From positions 1 to 17,088 of the forward strand of contig JAZRMK010000072.1 in NCBI GenBank assembly GCA_045647525.1: DNA of 17,088 nt, written 5' to 3'. This stretch comes from UMGS172 sp045647525. GTDB taxonomy: Bacteria > Bacillota > Clostridia > Oscillospirales > Acutalibacteraceae. The notes beneath the pieces are model-generated. The model did not search any database. It was not told the origin of the DNA and saw only the letters and a list, made by a program, of their open reading frames with translations. Shown piece by piece: positions 1-6,068 of this stretch. A program made the position numbers and the translations under genes. Position 1 is the stretch's first letter; each line of letters opens with the position of its first letter.

Positions 1-127
1 TACCGGCGTGCTTTTTAATTACGCCCAACAAGCTCTTTTCGGGAGCAACCTTGGAAAGCTCGGAATAATCCATAACGGTCATACCGCGGCGTCCGTTGGA
101 TGTGGGCTTGTAATGCTTAATTGCCAT
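1..127 (-). CDS. rplB: 50S ribosomal protein L2 (N-terminal part, cut by window edge)
   Basis: Only the first 42 codons are present; the rest lies to the left of position 1. The visible peptide begins MAIKHYKPTSNGRRGMTV and continues with a PEKSLL segment, the typical L2 amino terminus. L2 is a primary 23S rRNA-binding protein needed for subunit association and the peptidyl-transferase centre. The ATG at 125-127 is preceded on the minus strand by an AGGAG at about 13 nt, slightly long but acceptable. It is the fifth gene of the S10 operon here, 75 nt after rplW, the usual bacterial order. Identification rests on a short but characteristic N terminus and on synteny. Confidence 0.95.
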   Translation of the reverse strand, partial: MAIKHYKPTSNGRRGMTVMDYSELSKVAPEKSLLGVIKKHAG

Positions 128-158
128 TTTAAGTTTCACTCTCCTGTTTTGGCTTAGC

Positions 159-173
159 GGAGCTTTACGCTCC
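159..173 (-). other. small hairpin in the rplW-rplB spacer
   Basis: GGAGC and GCTCC arms of 5 bp enclose a 5-nt loop in the 75-nt gap between rplW and rplB. No T-tract follows, so it is not an intrinsic terminator. It could be an mRNA stability or processing element, or chance. Confidence 0.25.
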
Positions 174-202
174 ATACATTGCCTTTATCGTTTCTTTAAG
201 GC

Positions 203-496
203 TTACATCAAACCGTCGAAGAATTCGATGGTCTTAGAATCCTTTTTAAGGGTTACGATTGCCTTCTTCCAAGAAGCAGTCTTGCCCTCGTAGCGACCCA
301 TACGGCGAGTATGTCCGCTAACGTTCATGGTGTTAACCTTCTCAACCTTAACGCCGAAAAGCTCTTCGATAGCACGAGCGATGTCGATCTTAGTTGCATC
401 GCAAGCTACTTTGAAGGTATATTTCTTGTCAGCGAAGCCGGTCATGCTCTGCTCGGTGATAACCGGAGCAATAATGATATCCTGAGCTGCTTTCAT
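203..496 (-). CDS. rplW: 50S ribosomal protein L23
   Basis: This 97-residue protein has the usual L23 length. L23 sits at the exit of the ribosomal tunnel, contacts 23S rRNA domain III and docks trigger factor and SRP. The N terminus has the family pattern DIIIAPVITEQS, followed by KYTFKV and an AIEELFGVKVEKVNTMNV segment that forms the core strand-helix unit; the GRYEGKTASWKKAIVTL stretch is the conserved basic C-terminal half. The start codon overlaps the rplD stop as TAATG (positions 494-498), so translation is probably coupled to rplD. It lies in canonical order between rplD and rplB. Confidence 0.97.
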   Translation of the reverse strand: MKAAQDIIIAPVITEQSMTGFADKKYTFKVACDATKIDIARAIEELFGVKVEKVNTMNVSGHTRRMGRYEGKTASWKKAIVTLKKDSKTIEFFDGLM

Positions 497-1119
497 TATG
501 CGTATACCTCCTCGATCTTCTTAGCTGCATCCTTAACGAGTACCAAAGTATCTGCGTTGATGATGTCATAGGTGTTGATGGTGTTAACCTGAGCTGTCTT
601 GACACCGGGGATATTAGCAGCACTCTTTACAGCGTAAGCATCGTTAGATGCCAAAACGATAAGAGTTTTCTTTGCTGCACCGATAGCCTTCAAGCAGTCA
701 ACAACTGTCTTGGTCTTGTAGCCTTCAAGAGTAAGGCTGTCAAGAACGATAAGGGACTCAGTGAGAACCTTGTCAGAAAGAGCAGATTTAAGAGCAAGCT
801 GTCTTTCCTTCTTGTTAATTGAGTAGTAGTAATCTCTGGGCTTAGGTCCAAGAGCAATACCACCGTGTGTCCACTGGGGTGAACGGGTTGAACCCTGTCT
901 TGCGTGACCGGTACCCTTCTGTCTCCAGGGTTTGCGTCCGCCGCCGGAAACTTCGGAGCGGGTCAATGTCGACTGTGTGCCCTGACGCTGATTAGCGAGG
1001 TAATTTACAACAGCGGCGTGCATAACGGCTGCATTAGGTTCTACACCGAAAACTGCATTAGAGAGTTCCAAGTCAGCAACCTTCTTGCCTGCCATATCCA
1101 ATACTGCAACAACTGGCAT
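496..1119 (-). CDS. rplD: 50S ribosomal protein L4
   Basis: This 207-residue protein has normal length for L4. L4 binds 23S rRNA domain I early in assembly and extends a loop into the exit tunnel. The diagnostic loop SGGGRKPWRQKGTGHARQGS is present at about residues 58-77, followed by RSPQWTHGG and the C-terminal alpha/beta domain (KTLIVLAS, INTYDIINADTLVL). In Gammaproteobacteria L4 represses its own operon by binding the S10 leader. A structured leader is also present here upstream of rpsJ, so L4 is the most likely autoregulator, by inference. The gene starts 17 nt after rplC behind an AAGGAG and overlaps rplW by one base. Confidence 0.97.
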   Translation of the reverse strand: MPVVAVLDMAGKKVADLELSNAVFGVEPNAAVMHAAVVNYLANQRQGTQSTLTRSEVSGGGRKPWRQKGTGHARQGSTRSPQWTHGGIALGPKPRDYYYSINKKERQLALKSALSDKVLTESLIVLDSLTLEGYKTKTVVDCLKAIGAAKKTLIVLASNDAYAVKSAANIPGVKTAQVNTINTYDIINADTLVLVKDAAKKIEEVYA

Positions 1120-1136
1120 TTTCCTTCACTCCTTCC

Positions 1137-1766
1137 TTAAGCTTTAACGCTATCGAAAACAACTACGATTGCGCCCTTGGGACCGGGAACGGCGCCCTTA
1201 ACAGCAATGATATTGTTCTCTGCGTCAACCTTGACGATTTCAAGATTCTGAACGGTTACACGCTCTGCACCGAGGTGACCGGCCATCTTGTGGTTTTTGA
1301 AAACTCTGGCAGGGTCGATAACACCCAAAGAACCGCCGTGACGGTGAACAGGACCTGTACCGTGTGACTCTTTAAGTCTGGAGAAGTTCCAGCGCTTAAT
1401 TACGCCTGCGTAGCCCTTACCTTTGCTGGTGCCTCTAACGTCTACCTTGTCGCCCTCTGCGAAAGCGTCTGCCTTGATGATGTCGCCTACATTGTAAGCA
1501 GAGCAATCATCGAAACGGAACTCGCGGAGAACCTTCTTCGGAGCAACGTCTGCTTTACCGAAGTGACCCTTCATGGGTTTGTTTACCTTTGCAGCTTTCA
1601 AATCGCCGAAGCCAACCTGAACTGCATCGTAACCGTCGTTTTCAACAGTTTTCTTCTGGCTGATGGCGCAAGGGCCTGCCTCGATAACTGTTACGGGAAC
1701 AACGTTACCGTTTGCGTCAAAAAGCTGTGTCATACCAAGCTTTTTGCCTACGATACCTTTTTGCAT
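1137..1766 (-). CDS. rplC: 50S ribosomal protein L3
   Basis: This 209-residue protein is full length for L3, one of the two assembly-initiator proteins of the large subunit, with a loop reaching toward the peptidyl-transferase centre. Family signatures are MQKGIVGKKLGMTQLFDANG at the start, the central GTSKGKGYAGVIKRWNF, and HRHGGSLGVIDPARVFKNHK followed by MAGHLGAERVTVQNL. The last group contains the usual extension toward the active site. The start ATG has a strong AGGAGG upstream. It is separated from rpsJ by 63 nt that contain a small GAAA-loop hairpin, and by 17 nt from rplD. Confidence 0.97.
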   Translation of the reverse strand: MQKGIVGKKLGMTQLFDANGNVVPVTVIEAGPCAISQKKTVENDGYDAVQVGFGDLKAAKVNKPMKGHFGKADVAPKKVLREFRFDDCSAYNVGDIIKADAFAEGDKVDVRGTSKGKGYAGVIKRWNFSRLKESHGTGPVHRHGGSLGVIDPARVFKNHKMAGHLGAERVTVQNLEIVKVDAENNIIAVKGAVPGPKGAIVVVFDSVKA

Positions 1767-1793
1767 TGTATTTTCCTCCTGTTTGGTTATTGG

Positions 1794-1809
1794 TTGACAT
1801 TTCTGCCAA
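1794..1809 (-). other. GAAA-tetraloop hairpin between rpsJ and rplC
   Basis: On the minus strand TTGGCA and TGTCAA form a 6-bp stem with one G-U pair around a GAAA (GNRA) loop, in the rpsJ-rplC spacer. There is no U-tract, so it is not a terminator. It may be an mRNA processing or stability structure; the function is unknown. Confidence 0.25.
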
Positions 1810-1829
1810 CATGACCTGCCGCTTTAAGA

Positions 1830-2141
1830 TTAGAGCTTAATCTCAATCTCAACGCCGGCGGGGAGCTCAAGACCCATCAGAGCTTCAACAGTTTTGTTGG
1901 AAGGTCTGAGAACGTCGATAAGCCTTTTGTGGGTTCTGCTTTCAAACTGCTCACGGCTGTCCTTGTACTTGTGTACAGCACGCAAGATGGTAACTACTTC
2001 CTTCTCGGTCGGGAGCGGAACAGGACCTGAAACACGAGCGCCGGTGCGCTTTGCAGTTTCGATGATCTTCTCCGATGCCTGATCAACGAGAGCATGATCG
2101 TAGCTCTTCAGTCTGATTCTGATTTTTTCCTTTACTGCCAT
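1830..2141 (-). CDS. rpsJ: 30S ribosomal protein S10
   Basis: This 103-residue protein matches S10 (NusE) throughout: EKIRIRLKSYDHALVDQA, the AKRTGARVSGPVPLPTE loop, FESRTHKRLIDV and the C-terminal LPAGVEIEIKL. S10 has two roles: it is a head protein of the 30S subunit, and as NusE it links NusG or NusB to RNA polymerase in antitermination. The ATG at 2139-2141 is preceded by a strong AAGGAGG at 2153-2159. It is the first gene of the S10 operon and follows a leader of about 285 nt with its own promoter. This is unusual because rpsJ commonly follows tuf directly, whereas here tuf lies 14 kb upstream. Confidence 0.98.
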   Translation of the reverse strand: MAVKEKIRIRLKSYDHALVDQASEKIIETAKRTGARVSGPVPLPTEKEVVTILRAVHKYKDSREQFESRTHKRLIDVLRPSNKTVEALMGLELPAGVEIEIKL

Positions 2142-2425
2142 TGTGACTTTCGCCTCCTTAAATTAGTTGGCGGGCAACGCTTATTGTCTGTATTTCTTAC
2201 ATAGTGCCGCGTGTTTCTTTTGCACCCATTAGAAAGTCCGGACCGCTATGAACCAAATTTTGAGTCACAACTGATCCGGGGCAGACATTCGGCGTTTTTG
2301 TCGCAATTAAATGCGAACAACGCAAATTTTTGTCGCCCGGTTTAAAATCGGACATACTCCGCGGAAATTTCCCGACTTTAAAGTCGGCCACCTCCCGCAT
2401 CAACGCATATCTGCACATTACGTGC
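2142..2425 (-). promoter_or_regulatory. structured 5' leader of the S10 operon (candidate L4-type autoregulatory RNA)
   Basis: About 285 nt lie between the predicted transcription start (near 2425) and rpsJ, far more than a ribosome binding site needs. Read on the minus strand, several helices are visible. GCAC/GTGC lies at the 5' end. A perfect 16-nt palindrome (2372-2387) gives a 6-bp stem with a TTAA loop. A 7-bp stem CCGGATC/GGTCCGG (2279-2273 with 2244-2238) carries an inner hairpin. Next comes GGGTGCAAAAGAAACACGCG (2224-2205), with its GTGC able to pair to a following GCAC. A small hairpin TGTA-AGAAA-TACA follows. The sequence GCGACAAAAA occurs twice (2336-2327 and 2304-2295). S10 leaders that bind L4 are established in Gammaproteobacteria, and leaders of this operon have been proposed in Firmicutes. 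The A-rich GGGTGCAAAAG segment resembles the L4-contact region of 23S domain I; that resemblance is my inference and was not aligned. Confidence 0.5.
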
Positions 2426-2431
2426 CTTAGT

Positions 2432-2460
2432 ATATTAACACAAGTGATTACAGATTTCAA
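2432..2460 (-). promoter_or_regulatory. sigma-A promoter of the S10 operon
   Basis: On the minus strand the -35 box is TTGAAA (2455-2460), then a 17-nt spacer, then the -10 box TAATAT (2432-2437). Both boxes are close to consensus and the spacing is ideal. The predicted start is near 2425. Upstream lie four A-tracts in near-helical phase (see findings), as expected for a strong growth-rate-responsive promoter. Confidence 0.75.
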
Positions 2461-2565
2461 GTGTTTTTTTCAATTTTTTGAAAATTTTTTATACAACTTT
2501 TTTTGACACAAAAATCGTCTGATTTGGGCTATTATATATAATGTATATAATTCGACCCGAAAACA

Positions 2566-2597
2566 CAAAAAACCGCATCGTTCACCCGATGCGGTTT
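2566..2597 (-). terminator. intrinsic terminator after the Ser-rich membrane protein gene
   Basis: An 11-bp perfect stem (2570-2580 with 2587-2597, core CCGCATCG/CGATGCGG) with a 6-nt loop is followed on the minus strand by TTTTTTG. It begins 4 nt after the stop codon at 2602, so it ends the proS unit and insulates the S10 promoter downstream. Confidence 0.9.
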
Positions 2598-2601
2598 CAG
2601 T

Positions 2602-3219
2602 TTAAGGTTTTGATTTACGTTTTGTTTTTTTGTACTTTTTAGCAACAAACACATTCACATAGACAAGTGCTCCAACGCAGATCACAATCAACAAGATAGG
2701 AATCCAGATAACCTTGTAAATGGAAGTTATCGCCTTTTTTGTCTCGCCTTTAAAATGCGATTCGGTATCCAAAGCAACACTTCCAATATAGCTGTTAACG
2801 TTGGCATCCTTGTTTATCGAGGTTTTTCCCTGTGACGCAACACGTGAGTCAAAGTGTTTGCTCTCGCCACTACCGGTGGCAATATAGTGAGGCTTGCTCG
2901 ACTCCTCCCCGTCGCTTTCGACGTCACTTTGGTCCGAACTTTCAGTACCTTCGCTTGAATCGCTTGTTTCGTCGCCGACGGTACCGTCCGATACCTCATC
3001 TTTGTCGCTGCTTACGCTGCTTTCACCGTCCACGATACTGTTTGTACTGCTGTCGGTACTTGAAGTATCAGTCGTGGTTGACGACTCAGAAGTTTCGCTG
3101 CTCTCAGATACATCAGGAGTAAAATCAGGGTCGCCTGCCGCCACAGCGGTAACAGTGGCAACTGTCATAAAACTAAGACATATAATTATCGTTAAAATTA
3201 AATTGATTTGCTGTCTCAT
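2602..3219 (-). CDS. secreted Ser/Thr/Asp/Glu-rich single-pass membrane protein, function unknown
   Basis: I do not recognise the family. From the ATG at 3217-3219 it has 205 residues: an N-terminal signal sequence (hydrophobic core at about residues 5-24, AVAA cleavage motif ending at 28), a low-complexity Ser/Thr/Asp/Glu linker at about 35-118, a more ordered polar segment at about 120-168, one transmembrane helix at about 170-193, and a very basic tail (KKYKKTKRKSKP). The signal and stop-transfer order predicts an acidic extracytoplasmic domain held by a C-terminal anchor with a cytoplasmic tail. A TTG at 3235-3237 would add six residues, but the ATG is preferred because AGAAGAG lies 5 nt upstream of it. 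The gene begins 21 nt after proS and should be cotranscribed with it. No LPXTG motif is present. Confidence 0.75.
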   Translation of the reverse strand: MRQQINLILTIIICLSFMTVATVTAVAAGDPDFTPDVSESSETSESSTTTDTSSTDSSTNSIVDGESSVSSDKDEVSDGTVGDETSDSSEGTESSDQSDVESDGEESSKPHYIATGSGESKHFDSRVASQGKTSINKDANVNSYIGSVALDTESHFKGETKKAITSIYKVIWIPILLIVICVGALVYVNVFVAKKYKKTKRKSKP

Positions 3220-3240
3220 AACAACTCTTCTTTTCAAAAA

Positions 3241-4677
3241 TTAGTATGCTTTGCCCCAGTAAACAAGCTTCTTGGCAGGCTTGCCGCAGCAAACGCATTT
3301 GCCGTTTATATTTTCTTGCATTCCAAACGGCATACAACGAGAAGAAACTCCTGCAACCTCTTTGAGCTTGTCCTCACATTCGCGTTCCTCACACCACAAC
3401 GCTCTGATAAAACCGGGTTTGCTATCAGCCGTTTCTTTCATCTCATCAAGATTCTCGACATCGTAAGTCATCTGTTCTCTGCGAGCCTTGGCAGTTTCTA
3501 ACATATTGCGTGCGATATCGTCGAGCAACCAAGCGATCTTGTCTTCAAGTTCATCTAGCGACACAAAATACTTTTCTCTTGTATCACGACGAACGAGAAC
3601 ACACTGATTATTCTCGATATCCTTGGGTCCTAATTCAAGACGCACGGGAACACCCTTCATCTCATACTCAGAGAACTTCCAACCGGGCGACTGTTCACTA
3701 GCGTCCAAGCCAACTCTGAAGGACTTTTTAAGTCTTACAAACACTTCGTCAGCCTTGTCCAAAACGCCTTCTTTATGTTGTGCAATAGGAACAATCACAA
3801 CCTGTTTGGGAGCAACAGCCGGAGGCAATACCAAGCCGTTGTCGTCACCGTGGGTCATTATAACCGCACCGATAAGACGGGTAGTCATTCCCCAAGAGGT
3901 CTGATGAGGATAGCTCAATTTGTTATCTTTATCAGTGTACTGAATATCAAAAGCTTTGGCAAATCCGTCACCGAAATAGTGAGAAGTTCCACTCTGTAAA
4001 GCCTTGCCGTCATGCATCAAAGCCTCAATAGTATAGGTGTCAACCGCACCTGCAAACCTTTCCTTCTGGGTTTTAACACCCTTAACAACCGGAATGCAAA
4101 GATACTTTTCGCAAAACTCTGCATACACGTTGAGCATCTTTACGGTTTCCTCCATTGCCTCCTCAGCGGTAGCATGGATGGTATGTCCCTCCTGCCACAA
4201 GAACTCGCGCGAACGCAAGAAAGGACGGGTGGTTTTCTCCCAACGGACAACCGACACCCACTGGTTATACAATTTCGGCAGGTCACGCCATGACTGAATA
4301 ATATTCTTATAATGGTCACAGAAAAGCGTTTCGGAAGTAGGTCTTACGCAAAGACGCTCCTCTAACTTTTCACTTCCGCCGTGGGTCACCCAAGCGACTT
4401 CGGGTGCAAACCCTTCAACGTGATCCTTTTCCTTCTGCAAAAGACTCTCGGGAATAAACATCGGCATACAAACATTCTCATGCCCTGTTTCCTTAAACAT
4501 TCCATCAAGAATTCTCTGTATATTTTCCCAAATAGCATAACCGTATGGACGTATAACCATACATCCTTTAACGCTGGTATAGTCAATAAGTTCCGACTTC
4601 AAACAAACGTCGGTATACCATTGAGCGAAATCTTCATCCATGGAGGTTATTGCTTTAACTAATTTTTCTTTTCCCAT
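3241..4677 (-). CDS. proS: prolyl-tRNA synthetase, type 3 (archaeal/eukaryotic-like, zinc-domain form)
   Basis: This class II synthetase charges tRNA-Pro with proline. It has 478 residues and lacks the editing-domain insertion of the longer bacterial type. Class II landmarks are RPTSET (112-117), motif 2 RWEKTTRPFLRSREFLWQE (145-162), QSGTSHYFG (228-236) and motif 3 GMTTRLIGA...THGDDNG (about 263-281). The anticodon-binding domain follows (VVIVPIAQ onward). The C-terminal domain keeps four cysteines, 429, 434, 461 and 464 (C-x4-C...C-x2-C), the zinc-site pattern known from Thermus-type ProRS, and ends in a Tyr as this type commonly does. ATG at 4675-4677 has GGTGA upstream. A promoter at 4732-4760 gives a leader of only about 48 nt, too short for a T-box. 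The Ser-rich membrane protein gene follows. Confidence 0.97.
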   Translation of the reverse strand: MGKEKLVKAITSMDEDFAQWYTDVCLKSELIDYTSVKGCMVIRPYGYAIWENIQRILDGMFKETGHENVCMPMFIPESLLQKEKDHVEGFAPEVAWVTHGGSEKLEERLCVRPTSETLFCDHYKNIIQSWRDLPKLYNQWVSVVRWEKTTRPFLRSREFLWQEGHTIHATAEEAMEETVKMLNVYAEFCEKYLCIPVVKGVKTQKERFAGAVDTYTIEALMHDGKALQSGTSHYFGDGFAKAFDIQYTDKDNKLSYPHQTSWGMTTRLIGAVIMTHGDDNGLVLPPAVAPKQVVIVPIAQHKEGVLDKADEVFVRLKKSFRVGLDASEQSPGWKFSEYEMKGVPVRLELGPKDIENNQCVLVRRDTREKYFVSLDELEDKIAWLLDDIARNMLETAKARREQMTYDVENLDEMKETADSKPGFIRALWCEERECEDKLKEVAGVSSRCMPFGMQENINGKCVCCGKPAKKLVYWGKAY

Positions 4678-4731
4678 TTATTTCACCGTATTCTAAAATT
4701 TATATTAAAACACTACTGCATTATTGCAATT

Positions 4732-4760
4732 ATTATACTTCAACTATCCAAATATTTCAA
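4732..4760 (-). promoter_or_regulatory. sigma-A promoter of proS
   Basis: On the minus strand TTGAAA (4755-4760), a 17-nt spacer and a perfect TATAAT (4732-4737) are present. The predicted start is near 4725, about 48 nt before the proS ATG. Confidence 0.75.
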
Positions 4761-4774
4761 CCTAAATTTTAACA

Positions 4775-4811
4775 AAAAATAAAAGGTGCGGCCGATAATT
4801 GCCGCACCTTT
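4775..4811 (-). terminator. intrinsic terminator of acpP
   Basis: An 11-bp stem AAAGGTGCGGC/GCCGCACCTTT (4782-4792 with 4801-4811) with an 8-nt loop is followed on the minus strand by TTTTATTTTTTG. It lies 14 nt after the acpP stop and just upstream of the proS promoter, so acpP and proS are separate units. Confidence 0.9.
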
Positions 4812-4824
4812 GAAAATTTACATT

Positions 4825-5052
4825 TTATTTTGCGTTTTCAATATAGTTTACTACATCACCGACGGTCTTGATGCCTTCGATTTCCTCATCGGGAACTTCT
4901 ATATCAAACTCGTCTTCAATAGACATGATAAGATCAACTACGTCAAGGCTATCAGCACCCAAATCCTCAGCAATGTTAGAGTCCATAGTCACATTTGCCT
5001 CATCAAGATCGAGCTGCTCACAAAGAATTGCTCTGATTTTTTCAAAAACCAT
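4825..5052 (-). CDS. acpP: acyl carrier protein
   Basis: This 75-residue acidic protein has the size and helical pattern of bacterial ACP, which carries growing fatty acyl chains on a 4'-phosphopantetheine arm in the cytoplasm. The attachment serine is Ser35 in GADSLDVVDLIM, the conserved DSL motif. It is followed by EDEFDIEVPDEE (recognition helix) and TVGDVVNYIE. The start ATG has GGGAGG at 5061-5066. The gene is monocistronic, with its own promoter and terminator, and is divergent from the aro operon. No fab or pls genes adjoin it. A second ACP elsewhere in the genome cannot be excluded. Confidence 0.96.
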   Translation of the reverse strand: MVFEKIRAILCEQLDLDEANVTMDSNIAEDLGADSLDVVDLIMSIEDEFDIEVPDEEIEGIKTVGDVVNYIENAK

Positions 5053-5068
5053 TTAAATTTCCTCCCTA

Positions 5069-5087
5069 TAAGTTATAGACTAACTTA
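5069..5087. promoter_or_regulatory. inverted repeat (7-bp arms, 5-bp spacer), candidate operator
   Basis: TAAGTTA (5069-5075) and TAACTTA (5081-5087) are perfect reverse complements. The site lies 2 nt upstream of the acpP Shine-Dalgarno, in the acpP leader, and also covers the -35 region of the predicted aroE promoter P1. A repressor bound here could affect both genes. I do not recognise it as a known box. Confidence 0.35.
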
Positions 5088-5104
5088 CAAATGTATGTTA
5101 TAAT
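5076..5104 (+). promoter_or_regulatory. predicted aroE promoter P1 (extended -10)
   Basis: TAGACT (5076-5081), a 17-nt spacer ending in TGT, and a perfect TATAAT (5099-5104) are present, making TGTTATAAT an extended -10. The predicted start is near 5111, giving a leader of about 110 nt before aroE. The RNA would overlap the acpP leader. Confidence 0.5.
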
Positions 5105-5115
5105 AAGCGGTAAGC

Positions 5116-5135
5116 ATCAAATGGAAAAGTTTGAT
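5116..5135. promoter_or_regulatory. inverted repeat (6-bp arms, 8-bp spacer), candidate operator
   Basis: ATCAAA (5116-5121) and TTTGAT (5130-5135) are perfect reverse complements. The site lies between the two predicted aroE promoters and just inside the acpP transcript. The arms point the opposite way to the FabT fatty-acid operator (TTTGA...TCAAA), so I do not assign it to FabT. Confidence 0.3.
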
Positions 5136-5158
5136 ATTTGCGCTTTGCTTAATAAAAT
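5131..5158 (+). promoter_or_regulatory. predicted aroE promoter P2
   Basis: TTGATA (5131-5136), a 16-nt spacer and TAAAAT (5153-5158) are present, each 5 of 6 to consensus. The predicted start is near 5165, giving a leader of about 57 nt. Its -10 box overlaps the -10 of the oppositely directed acpP promoter. Confidence 0.45.
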
Positions 5159-5185
5159 AATATGTTGGCATCAAGGATTTGTCAA
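5157..5185 (-). promoter_or_regulatory. sigma-A promoter of acpP
   Basis: On the minus strand a perfect TTGACA (5180-5185), a 17-nt spacer and TATTAT (5157-5162) are present. The predicted start is near 5150, giving a leader of about 98 nt. Confidence 0.8.
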
Positions 5186-5222
5186 TACCATTTTCCAATT
5201 TTTTTGAAAAGAGGTTTTCTTT

Positions 5223-6068
5223 ATGACCGGAAATTTCGCAGTCATTGGCCACCCGATAGGTCATACAATGTCGCCTTTTATACATAAAAAGCTGTTTTCA
5301 TTGAAAGGAATCGACGTTCAATACTCCGCACTCGATATCTATCCATCTTCATTGTCTGACAGTATTTTCCACACCTTGTCTTCCCTCGATGGTTTTAATG
5401 TAACCATTCCACACAAAGAAGCGATTATACCGTTACTGTCGGGAATCGACGAGTCTGCCCAAAAGTACAATGCAGTAAACTGTGTTCGAAATGATGGCGG
5501 TAAGCTATACGGTTGCAGTACCGATGCCTATGGATTCACAAAAGCTTTGGAAGCTAACGGTGTATCCCTTTCTGGTGACGTTCTTATCTTAGGCGCAGGC
5601 GGTGCGGCAAGAACTTTGGCACGCGAGGCTTCTGATAACGGTTGCCATTTGACCATCGCAGTAAGAAGCACATCCATTGAAAAAGCAAATGAACTAAAAA
5701 GCTGGCTTTCTGCTAACGGTGGCAAGGCGGAAGTCACCTCACTCGATAAAATATCCGGCAGATTCAACCTTTGCGTAAACGCAACACCTGTGGGAATGTA
5801 TCCCAACACCGATAACGCAGCAGTAGGAACGGCGGTTCTTTCCAAATGCTCGGCGGTTTTTGACGCTGTTTATAACCCTAACGAAACAAAACTTTTAAAA
5901 CTCGCAAAATCATTAGGCTTAAAGTGTGTCGGCGGAATGGAGATGCTCGTCTGGCAGGCTGTCAAAGCTCACGAATTTTGGTATAACGCAAAATTTTCGG
6001 CTGATGAAGTTTCTAAAATCATTATCGAAGCAAATGTAGAAATGGAGCGTATTTTCTATGCAAAATAA
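5223..6068 (+). CDS. aroE: shikimate dehydrogenase (NADP+)
   Basis: This enzyme reduces 3-dehydroshikimate to shikimate with NADPH, the fourth step of the shikimate pathway. It has 281 residues, a normal single-domain AroE and not an AroDE fusion. The substrate-binding N-terminal half has GHPIGHTMSPFIHKKLF, NVTIPHK with catalytic Lys65, Asn86 and GCSTDAYGF with Asp101. The nucleotide-binding half has ILGAGGAART (glycine-rich loop), NATPVGM, VYNPNETKLL and the C-terminal GGMEMLVWQAVKAHEFW. ATG at 5223 follows AAGAGG by 8 nt. It is the first gene of the aro operon and overlaps aroK by 11 nt, suggesting coupled translation. Confidence 0.97.
   Translation: MTGNFAVIGHPIGHTMSPFIHKKLFSLKGIDVQYSALDIYPSSLSDSIFHTLSSLDGFNVTIPHKEAIIPLLSGIDESAQKYNAVNCVRNDGGKLYGCSTDAYGFTKALEANGVSLSGDVLILGAGGAARTLAREASDNGCHLTIAVRSTSIEKANELKSWLSANGGKAEVTSLDKISGRFNLCVNATPVGMYPNTDNAAVGTAVLSKCSAVFDAVYNPNETKLLKLAKSLGLKCVGGMEMLVWQAVKAHEFWYNAKFSADEVSKIIIEANVEMERIFYAK

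Noticed and set aside
2197..2460. 87-codon open frame upstream of rpsJ on the minus strand
   Set aside because: Its TTG start coincides with the -35 box of the S10 promoter, so the predicted transcript does not include it. It has no ribosome binding site and its composition follows the RNA hairpins.
2832..3244. Two plus-strand frames (96 and 116 codons) rich in Ser, Leu and Arg opposite the secreted protein gene
   Set aside because: They are mirror images of the repetitive Ser/Asp codons on the other strand, have no ribosome binding sites and resemble no family.
4678..4731. T-box riboswitch before proS
   Set aside because: The predicted leader is about 48 nt, with no stem I, no T-box sequence and no terminator hairpin.
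5116..5135. FabT fatty-acid operator at the acpP promoter
   Set aside because: The half-sites ATCAAA and TTTGAT are in the opposite orientation to the FabT box, so only an unassigned inverted repeat is reported.
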